From the NCBI GenBank assembly GCA_030151765.1, contig JASLCW010000238.1, forward strand, positions 1 through 11,220: a stretch of 11,220 bases of DNA. The letters are read 5' to 3'. This stretch comes from Marmoricola sp. GTDB taxonomy: Bacteria > Actinomycetota > Actinomycetes > Propionibacteriales > Nocardioidaceae. Shown piece by piece: positions 5,546-11,220 of the stretch. Each line of letters opens with the position of its first letter. Position 1 is the first letter of the stretch. The position numbers were made by a program, and so were the translations under genes. A model generated the notes under the pieces. That model saw nothing but the letters and a program-made list of their open reading frames with translations, searched no databases and was not told the origin of the DNA.

Positions 5546-6550
5546 ATGACCTACGTTGGGACGGTGCAGAACCACGGGGTGAGTCACCAGCAGTCAGTCG
5601 ACGTCGTCACCACGACCGGCCGGATCGCCGATGCGGTGGGGACGGTGATCCAGGGCAAGGCCGAGGTCATCCACCTCGCGCTGGTGACCCTGCTGGCCGA
5701 GGGGCACCTGCTCGTCGAGGACGTCCCCGGCGTCGGCAAGACGATGCTGAGCAAGGCACTGGCGCGCGCCATCGACGGTTCGGTACGCCGGATCCAGTTC
5801 ACGCCGGACCTGCTGCCCTCCGATGTCACCGGCGTCTCGGTCTTCAACCAGGAGACCCGGGCCTTCGAGTTCCGGCCCGGCGGCATCTTCGCCAACATCG
5901 TCATCGGCGACGAGATCAACCGGGCCTCGCCCAAGACCCAGTCGGCGATGCTCGAGTGCATGGAGGAGGGACAGGTCACCGTCGACGGCACGACGTACCA
6001 GCTGGCCCGGCCCTTCCTGGTGATCGCCACCCAGAACCCGATCGAGATGGAGGGCACCTACGCCCTTCCGGAGGCACAGCGGGACCGCTTCCTCACCCGC
6101 GTCTCGATGGGCTACCCGGTGGCGCAGGCGGAGATCGCGATGCTCAGCGCCCGCGAGGCGCGCAGCCCCCTGGAGGAACTGACCCCCGTGGCCACGGCGG
6201 CCGATGTCGCCGCGATGGTCGCGGCCGTGGAACGGGTGCACCTCTCCGATGCCGTCCAGGAATATCTGGTCGCCATCGCCACCGCGACCCGTCAGGACTC
6301 CTCGCTCCGGCTCGGCGCATCGCCGCGCGCGACCCTGCACCTGGCCCGCGCCTCGCGCGCGCTGGCCGCGATGTCGGGCCGCGACCACGTGCTCCCCGAC
6401 GACGTGCGCACGCTGGCGCCGGCCGTCCTGACGCACCGGCTGGTGCTGGCCGTCGACGCGGCCATGGCCGGGCGCAGCATCGCCGACGTCCTCGCCGGAA
6501 TCCTCGACCGGGTGCCGGTCCCCGGCACCGCGCGCGGCCTGCCGCGATGA
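5546..6550 (+). CDS. MoxR-family AAA+ ATPase
   Basis: MoxR ATPases are AAA+ proteins thought to act as chaperones that mature or remodel protein complexes, usually with DUF58 or von Willebrand A-type partners encoded next door. The 334-residue product has Walker A (EDVPGVGKT, ending at 66), a MoxR-typical IQFTPDLLPSDVTG segment (83-96) and Walker B IVIGDEINRASPKTQ (118-132). Sensor 1 is ATQNP (161-165), the LPEAQRDRF segment (174-182) carries the arginine-finger region, and GASPRA (258-262) has the sensor 2 arginine. It is a complete single AAA+ module with the C-terminal lid. Three in-frame starts are possible: ATG 5546, GTG 5564 and GTG 5579. None has a good ribosome site. TACGTT at 5552-5557 ends 6 nt before GTG 5564, which would suit a leaderless mRNA. 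The stop overlaps the next start as ATGA. Confidence 0.93.
   Translation: MTYVGTVQNHGVSHQQSVDVVTTTGRIADAVGTVIQGKAEVIHLALVTLLAEGHLLVEDVPGVGKTMLSKALARAIDGSVRRIQFTPDLLPSDVTGVSVFNQETRAFEFRPGGIFANIVIGDEINRASPKTQSAMLECMEEGQVTVDGTTYQLARPFLVIATQNPIEMEGTYALPEAQRDRFLTRVSMGYPVAQAEIAMLSAREARSPLEELTPVATAADVAAMVAAVERVHLSDAVQEYLVAIATATRQDSSLRLGASPRATLHLARASRALAAMSGRDHVLPDDVRTLAPAVLTHRLVLAVDAAMAGRSIADVLAGILDRVPVPGTARGLPR
5552..5557 (+). promoter_or_regulatory. Possible -10 element for a leaderless moxR-type transcript
   Basis: TACGTT fits the TAnnnT -10 pattern common in actinobacteria. Placing transcription start 7 nt downstream puts it on the GTG at 5564, in frame with the MoxR gene. No good -35 is visible. 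Accepting this promoter would move the MoxR start from ATG 5546 to GTG 5564. The call is tentative. Confidence 0.3.
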
Positions 6551-7770
6551 CCGGCTTCTGGCCGGCCCTCACCCCGCGCGGCCGAGGCTTCCTGACCGCC
6601 GGCCTGGCGGCCGCCGTCTGCGGCATCATCCTGGGCGAGCGCGACCTGATCGCCATCGGCGTGGTGCTCGGCCTGCTGCCGGCGATCACCGCCCTGTGGC
6701 TCTTCGCGGGCGACGTGGACATCGACGTCGCCCGCTCGGTCTCCCGCCAGCAGGTGGAGACCGGCCACCCGGTCGATGTCGAACTGCACATCACCGGCAC
6801 CGGTTCGGGTGCCCGGCAGGCACTGCTGCGCGAATCGGTCCCCTACGCCCTGGGGAGCAGCCCACGATTCACCGTCGACGGGCTGACCGGACGACGACCC
6901 GTCCTGGCGTCGTACACGGTGCGCAGCGAGCTGCGCGGCCGGTACGCCGTCGGACCGACCACGGTGGTGACGACCGACCCCTTCGGCTTCCTGTCCCGGC
7001 GCCGCCAGCTGGCGGACACCACCCGGATCGTGGTCACCCCGCGGCCGGACCCCTTGTCCGGCGCGCCGGTCGTGCTCGGCGACGGACACAATGCCGGCGA
7101 CTTCCACCCGCGCTCCTTCATCGGCGGCGACGCCACCGATGTGACCATCCGCGACTACCGGCGCGGCGACGACCTCCGCCGGGTCCACTGGCCGAGTACG
7201 GCGCACGCCGGCGAACTGATGGTGCGCCGCGAGGAACGCCCGCGCCAGACCGCCTGCACGCTGCTGGTGGACAACCGCCTGGTCGCGCACCGCGGCAGTG
7301 GTTCCCGTTCCTCCCTCGAGTACGCGGTCCGGGCCACCGCCTCCATCGCCCTCCACCTCATCTCCCACGGCTGCCGCGTGCACGCCTACGACGCCGCCGG
7401 CCTGCCCCTGGTCGAGGAGGGCTACGACGAGCAGCCCGGGACCGCCGCCGAGGCGATCCTCACCGCGCTCGCCCTGCTGCCCGGCATCGAGCAGCGCCAC
7501 CTCGGCGACGACTGGACCCGGCACTCCGACGGCGGCTTCGTGATCGCGGTCATCGGCGCACTCGACGATCACGACCGGCCGCTGCTCAGCCGGGTCGGCC
7601 GCCATGCCAGCGACCGGCTGGCCCTGGCCCTCGACACGCCCGCGTGGGGCGAGACGCAGACCCCGGACGGCGCGGACACGGTCTCCCGGCTGCGCACCAG
7701 CGGCTGGCGTGCCGTCTCCGTACGTCCCGACACCGAGCTGGCCGATGCCTGGCAGGCCTTGGGCCGGTGA
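6547..7770 (+). CDS. DUF58 domain-containing membrane protein
   Basis: A 407-residue protein with two N-terminal hydrophobic segments (about 13-30 and 33-53) precedes a long soluble region. The DUF58 signature is at 202-216, where IRDYRRGDDLRRVHW matches the family pattern of arginine, tyrosine, GDD and a tryptophan. It is followed by RREERPRQ and a DNRLV stretch that resembles the start of a von Willebrand A-like fold. Residues 60-165 look like an extracytoplasmic beta-rich part. DUF58 proteins are usual partners of MoxR ATPases, but their biochemical role is not known. The ATG overlaps the MoxR stop by 4 nt (ATGA), and the stop overlaps the transglutaminase start by 1 nt, so the three proteins are probably made in coupled amounts. 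Confidence 0.92.
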   Translation: MTGFWPALTPRGRGFLTAGLAAAVCGIILGERDLIAIGVVLGLLPAITALWLFAGDVDIDVARSVSRQQVETGHPVDVELHITGTGSGARQALLRESVPYALGSSPRFTVDGLTGRRPVLASYTVRSELRGRYAVGPTTVVTTDPFGFLSRRRQLADTTRIVVTPRPDPLSGAPVVLGDGHNAGDFHPRSFIGGDATDVTIRDYRRGDDLRRVHWPSTAHAGELMVRREERPRQTACTLLVDNRLVAHRGSGSRSSLEYAVRATASIALHLISHGCRVHAYDAAGLPLVEEGYDEQPGTAAEAILTALALLPGIEQRHLGDDWTRHSDGGFVIAVIGALDDHDRPLLSRVGRHASDRLALALDTPAWGETQTPDGADTVSRLRTSGWRAVSVRPDTELADAWQALGR

Positions 7771-10004
7771 TGGGACCGATCACCCGCCGCTCACATCTCG
7801 TCCTCGCCCTCGCGGCGGGGACGGCGACCTGGTTCGCGATCGCCGCCTGGGCACCGCTGTACGCCGATCCGCGGCGCTTCCTGCTGCCCTCCCTCCTGGT
7901 CATCCTGCTCTCGCTGGTGACCGCGCTGGTCCGGGGCAAGGGCGCCTCGGTCGCGATGACGATCGCGGTCGAGATCGCCCTCGCCGCCGGTGCGCTGATC
8001 GGCTATCAGGTCATGTCCGACCCGGCGCACTGGTCGGCCATCGGCAGACTGGCCCGCGACATCGCCGCCGGCACGCGCCATCTCGACGACTACAGCTCAC
8101 CGGCCCCGGCCCGCTTCCACGATGTCGCCACCTTCCTCTTCGCCTGCGGACTCGTGCTCTGGCTGACGATCGAGACCGTGGCCAGCACCCTGCGCCGTGC
8201 TGCGCTAGCGGGCTTCCCGCTGCTGCTCGCGCTCACCGTTCCGATCACCGTGCTCGTGGGCCGGCTCCCGCTCTGGGTGCTGACCGGCTGCCTGCTCGGC
8301 TATCTGGTGATGCTGGTGTGTGCGCATGCGCTGCAGACCAATGCCTGGGGCCGGCGGATCAGCACCGGCGGCCGCGCCGCCTCGAGCGTCGTTCCCGGAC
8401 TCGCTCTCGTCGCGGTCGCGCTCGGCTGCGCGCTGCTCTTCTCGGCGGCGGTGCCGTTGGGGAAGGGGATCAGCCACGAGCAGGGCACCCGGAGCGATGG
8501 CGGCAATCTCAACCTGGGCTCACCCCTGCTCGACCTGCATCGTGATCTCCTCCTGAAGACGCACACCCCGATGATCACCGCGACGACGAATGACCCGGAC
8601 CCGTCGTACCTGAGCCTCACCGTGCTCGACCAGTTCACCGGCAACCAGTGGAAGTCCTCGCCCCGGGTGCTGCCACCGACCAACAGCGTCAACGGCACCT
8701 TCCCCAGCGCCACCGGCATCGCGCCTACCCAGCCGGGACTCGACACGAACTGGTCCCTCGTCCTGGCGCCCTCGCTGCGCACCCGGTGGCTGCCGCTGCC
8801 GGCGCCGATCATCGGCCTGCAGGTGCCGAAGGGCGACTGGCGCTTCGACAGCCGCACCCTCGACGTCGCCGACGTGTCCCCGACCGGCACCAGCGGGGGC
8901 CTCGCCTACTCGGTCAGCGCCTTCCACCCCGACTACTCCGCGCAGGTGCTCAACGCGGCACCGCCACCGGTCGGCGATGTCCTCCGCGGGATGACCGATC
9001 TCCCCCGGGACCTGCCGCCGGTGATCGGCCGCACCGCGAAGGAGATCACCCGCTCCGCCAACACCCAGCTCAACAAGCTGATCGCCCTGCAGCAGTGGTT
9101 CCGGGAGACCGGAGGCTTCCGGTACTCGACGGAGCCGGGGCCCGGCTCGGGCATGGCCCTGCTGGCGCGTTTCATCACCACCGACAAGGTCGGGTACTGC
9201 GAGCAGTTCGCGGCCGCGATGGCCGTGATGGCCCGGAGCCTGGGGATCCCGAGCCGGGTCGTCGTCGGCTTCCTGCGGCCGACCGGCAGGGCCCCGGCCA
9301 AGGGCGCCGTCGAGTTCACCAGCGATGACCTGCACGCCTGGCCCGAGTTCTACTTCGCCGGCTCCGGATGGATCACCTTCGACCCGACGCCCTCCGCGCG
9401 CACCGGCTCCGCGCCGTCGTACTCACGGCACCAGGTGCGCCGCGAGCAGACGCAGCCGCAGGCCACCCCGACCACGGCCCCGGTCAAGGTGCCGACGAAG
9501 GCACCGACCCCGCGCACCCGCACCGACCAGGCGGGGTCGCGGCACGACTCGGGCCCGGGCGTGCCGTGGTGGCTGGTGGTCCCGGTGCTGCTCGTCGCCG
9601 CGGCGGCACTCCCGCGCCTGGTCCGCGGCCGACAGCGCCGGCGGCGGCTGCGCCGGTCCGAGGCGATGTCCTTCGCGATCGGCTGCTGGGAGGAATTGCG
9701 CGCGACCGCCGTCGACCTCGAACTCCCCTGGCCCGAGCGCGGCACGATCAGGTCGACCCTGGCCGAGATCGCCTCACTCAGCAGCGATCAGGCCGCGCGG
9801 CGCGACCTGCTCTGGCTGTCCGGCCTCTTGGAGCGGATCTGGTACACACCGGCACCGAGCCTCACCCCCGCCGAACGGGAGCGGGCCGCCGCCACCGTCG
9901 AGACCTGGCGGCACCAGATGGCCGCCGCCGCAGCGCCGCGGGCAGCCAGCCGGGCACGGTGGATGCCGGCCTCGATCAGGGATCGCTCAGAAGTTCTTCA
10001 GTAG
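7770..10004 (+). CDS. TgpA-like membrane transglutaminase-domain protein
   Basis: A 744-residue membrane protein shows the layout of the TgpA/DUF3488 family. About seven hydrophobic spans fill residues 9-228 (near 9-30, 37-55, 60-80, 118-137, 148-163, 168-186 and 207-228). An extracytoplasmic region follows, then a transglutaminase-like domain at about 430-540, a Pro/Thr-rich linker (560-590), a final membrane span (599-615) and a cytoplasmic C-terminal tail. The catalytic triad is visible as C477 in GYCEQFA, H522 in DLHAWPEF and D538 in FDPTP. Such domains may cross-link, hydrolyse or otherwise modify amide bonds at the cell surface; the substrate is unknown. The ATG at 7770 overlaps the DUF58 stop by 1 nt, and a GTG one codon earlier is an alternative. 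The last 7 nt overlap the convergent DUF3040 gene, so a terminator between them is unlikely. Confidence 0.93.
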   Translation: MGPITRRSHLVLALAAGTATWFAIAAWAPLYADPRRFLLPSLLVILLSLVTALVRGKGASVAMTIAVEIALAAGALIGYQVMSDPAHWSAIGRLARDIAAGTRHLDDYSSPAPARFHDVATFLFACGLVLWLTIETVASTLRRAALAGFPLLLALTVPITVLVGRLPLWVLTGCLLGYLVMLVCAHALQTNAWGRRISTGGRAASSVVPGLALVAVALGCALLFSAAVPLGKGISHEQGTRSDGGNLNLGSPLLDLHRDLLLKTHTPMITATTNDPDPSYLSLTVLDQFTGNQWKSSPRVLPPTNSVNGTFPSATGIAPTQPGLDTNWSLVLAPSLRTRWLPLPAPIIGLQVPKGDWRFDSRTLDVADVSPTGTSGGLAYSVSAFHPDYSAQVLNAAPPPVGDVLRGMTDLPRDLPPVIGRTAKEITRSANTQLNKLIALQQWFRETGGFRYSTEPGPGSGMALLARFITTDKVGYCEQFAAAMAVMARSLGIPSRVVVGFLRPTGRAPAKGAVEFTSDDLHAWPEFYFAGSGWITFDPTPSARTGSAPSYSRHQVRREQTQPQATPTTAPVKVPTKAPTPRTRTDQAGSRHDSGPGVPWWLVVPVLLVAAAALPRLVRGRQRRRRLRRSEAMSFAIGCWEELRATAVDLELPWPERGTIRSTLAEIASLSSDQAARRDLLWLSGLLERIWYTPAPSLTPAERERAAATVETWRHQMAAAAAPRAASRARWMPASIRDRSEVLQ

Positions 10005-10486
10005 CCGTTGGTGTTGCGGCGGCGCTGCCAGCGCTCCTCGACCCGACGCATGAAGCTGCCCTGGCTGCGATTGCGCGGCTGGTTCTTCCGGGGCTGGTGC
10101 TTGCGCGGACGGCGGCCGCCCTCGATCAGGTGGAAGGAGGGCCGCGACGGGGTGGCCTCGTCGTGGTCCGCGGTCGCCGCACCCTCGTGCTGGGCGGAGA
10201 GCTGGGTGGCGATGATGTGCCGCCCGCGCCAGGCATGGAGCCCCAGCGTGGCCGATCCGAGCATCACCAGGAAGCCCAGCACCATCACCGAGATCAGCTG
10301 GGTGAGGGCACCGGCGAAGAGGATGGCGATGCCGACGACGAAGACGAAAGCGGCCGCGGCGACACGCAGTCGCGCGGTCCGCTCGAGACCGTGACCTTGC
10401 AGGACCGACACGAACTTCGGATCCTCGGCTGCAAGAGCCCGCTCCATCTGCTCGAGCAGTCGCAGCTCTTCCTCGGAGAGCGGCAC
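9998..10486 (-). CDS. DUF3040 domain-containing membrane protein
   Basis: A 162-residue protein begins MPLSEEELRLLEQMERALAA, the hallmark opening of actinobacterial DUF3040 proteins, followed by EDPKF. Two membrane spans lie at about 42-61 and 65-86. The C-terminal part is cytoplasmic if the N-terminus is inside. It is hydrophilic and then strongly basic (125-158), ending near SFMRRVEERWQRRR. The family has no established function. The start is GTG at 10486, with GGGAGGA 4 nt upstream. Its 3' end runs 7 nt into the end of the convergent transglutaminase gene. A 94-nt gap separates it from the methyltransferase on the same strand, so it may have its own promoter. Confidence 0.9.
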   Translation of the reverse strand: MPLSEEELRLLEQMERALAAEDPKFVSVLQGHGLERTARLRVAAAAFVFVVGIAILFAGALTQLISVMVLGFLVMLGSATLGLHAWRGRHIIATQLSAQHEGAATADHDEATPSRPSFHLIEGGRRPRKHQPRKNQPRNRSQGSFMRRVEERWQRRRNTNGY

Positions 10487-10580
10487 GGCGTCCTCCCTAC
10501 AGACTCATGGCCGACGTGAACACTTCGAGTCTAGGCGTGTCCCCCGGCATGCGGTAGCAGTGTTCGTAAATGGGTGCTGC
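10487..10580 (-). promoter_or_regulatory. Upstream region of the DUF3040 gene with a weak promoter candidate
   Basis: On the minus strand TAGACT at 10533-10528 fits a TAnnnT -10 and would give a 5' leader of about 35 nt. No recognisable -35 lies 16-18 bp upstream, so the call is weak. The 7-mers GAACACT (10518-10524) and AGTGTTC (10559-10565) are exact inverted repeats about four helical turns apart. They could be a spaced operator or chance. There is no clear terminator after the methyltransferase gene. Confidence 0.3.
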
Positions 10581-11219
10581 TCATCGGTTGCCGGCGCCCG
10601 CGCGACGGGCCAGTACGTGCAGCTGACTGGCCATCGGCAGGTACTCCGGACGGCCGGCGACGGCACGTTCGAGTTCCAGCAATGCCCGGTCGGCGCCGGG
10701 CTCGAGGTCGACCAGCGTCGACGGGACGAGGTCGGCGAAGACACGGATGCCGTGGATGGAGACGAGCTCGCAGTCCACGGCGTCGAGCAGGCCGGGCCAT
10801 TCCTCGGCGACGAAGAGGCGCGGCCCCGCCGCGACCGCGTCGAGAACCTCGCGGGCCGCCTCCAACTGCCCCGCCATGGCTCGCGCGAGTACGGCGGCGT
10901 GGCGCTGACCGACGACGATGCTGGCCACGCCTCCGGGGCGCAGCGTGGCGGTGATGGTGGCGAGACCGGCGATCGGATCGTCGAGCAGTCCGAGCACCTC
11001 GTGACAGAGCAGCAGGTCGGCGGTCCCCGGCGCGACGTGCGCGGCCAGGTCGGTCAGGTCGCCCTGGACCACGTCGACCCGATCGGCGACGCCGCTCTCC
11101 TGCGCCCGTCGAGCGGCGGCGGCGAGCGCGTCGGGACTGGGATCGACGATGGTCACCTGGTGGCCGAGCTCGGCCGCGCGAACCGCGAAGCCGCCGGTGC
11201 CGCCGCCGATGTCGACGAT
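10581..11219 (-). CDS. Class I SAM-dependent methyltransferase, CmoM-like (partial, 5' end missing)
   Basis: The visible 212 residues start at the right edge inside SAM motif I (IVDIGGGTGGFAVRAAELGH), followed by the acidic ribose-binding IVDPSPD. Then come the motif II-like GDLTDL, the CHEVLGLLDDP segment and LRPGGV. This is a standard Rossmann-fold methyltransferase. About 30-40 N-terminal residues are outside the window. The C-terminal half is more informative. RHAAVLARAMAGQ, GIRVFADLVP, RALLELERAVAGRPEYL and QLHVLARR line up in order with segments I recall in E. coli CmoM, which methylates cmo5U34 in tRNA. That pathway is mainly gammaproteobacterial, so the substrate here is uncertain. 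The gene lies upstream of DUF3040 on the same strand, 94 nt away. The class call is firm and the subfamily call tentative. Confidence 0.85.
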   Translation of the reverse strand: MVDIGGGTGGFAVRAAELGHQVTIVDPSPDALAAAARRAQESGVADRVDVVQGDLTDLAAHVAPGTADLLLCHEVLGLLDDPIAGLATITATLRPGGVASIVVGQRHAAVLARAMAGQLEAAREVLDAVAAGPRLFVAEEWPGLLDAVDCELVSIHGIRVFADLVPSTLVDLEPGADRALLELERAVAGRPEYLPMASQLHVLARRAGAGNR

Positions 11220-11220
11220 C

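Noticed and set aside
6696..7769. Upstream extension of the transglutaminase frame
   Set aside because: It overlaps the DUF58 gene in a different frame and reads as Arg/Pro-rich shadow sequence. Family alignment begins near 7770.
9980..10020. A bidirectional terminator between the convergent transglutaminase and DUF3040 genes
   Set aside because: The genes overlap by 7 nt and I found no GC-rich hairpin at the junction.
10518..10565. Inverted 7-mers GAACACT and AGTGTTC as an SOS box or terminator
   Set aside because: They do not fit the actinobacterial SOS box (CGAAC-N4-GTTCG), the 34-nt loop and lack of a U-run argue against a terminator, and one 7-bp match in this span is plausible by chance.

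Overview
This is a GC-rich stretch from a high-GC Gram-positive bacterium, most likely Actinomycetota and probably near Propionibacteriales. That placement is inferred from GC-rich third codon positions, GTG and TTG starts, an actinobacteria-type division cluster with a long FtsL-like protein, and the DUF3040 family. No rRNA or other firm taxonomic marker is present. I see no mobile element, CRISPR array, tRNA or sign of recent gene transfer.

Left half (positions 1-5482, minus strand): the start of a dcw (division and cell wall) operon, read right to left. The order is mraZ, a tiny membrane-protein ORF, rsmH, an ftsL-like gene, pbpB/ftsI and murE, which is cut by the left edge. The promoter in front of mraZ lies inside five perfectly phased 10-bp direct repeats that start with GTGG. 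This is the arrangement expected of a MraZ operator, so the operon is probably autorepressed. Downstream genes are tightly packed: the pbpB stop overlaps a possible murE GTG start, and the small ORF ends 8 nt before rsmH. The exception is a 202-nt stretch between mraZ and the small ORF, which holds inverted repeats and no convincing gene.

Middle (5546-10004, plus strand): a divergent three-gene operon encoding a MoxR AAA+ ATPase, a DUF58 membrane protein and a TgpA-like membrane transglutaminase. The junctions overlap by 4 nt and 1 nt, implying translational coupling. MoxR ATPases are thought to act as chaperones with DUF58 partners. The transglutaminase domain is predicted to face outside the membrane, which suggests an envelope role for the operon. 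Its own function is unproven.

Right part (9998-11220, minus strand): a DUF3040 membrane protein, whose 3' end overlaps the transglutaminase gene by 7 nt, and a class I SAM-dependent methyltransferase cut by the right edge. The methyltransferase's C-terminal half resembles the tRNA methyltransferase CmoM.

Most of the window is a known conserved actinobacterial neighbourhood. The least-explained elements are the 43-45 residue membrane ORF between mraZ and rsmH (4655-4792), the structured 202-nt gap next to it, and the CmoM-like methyltransferase.
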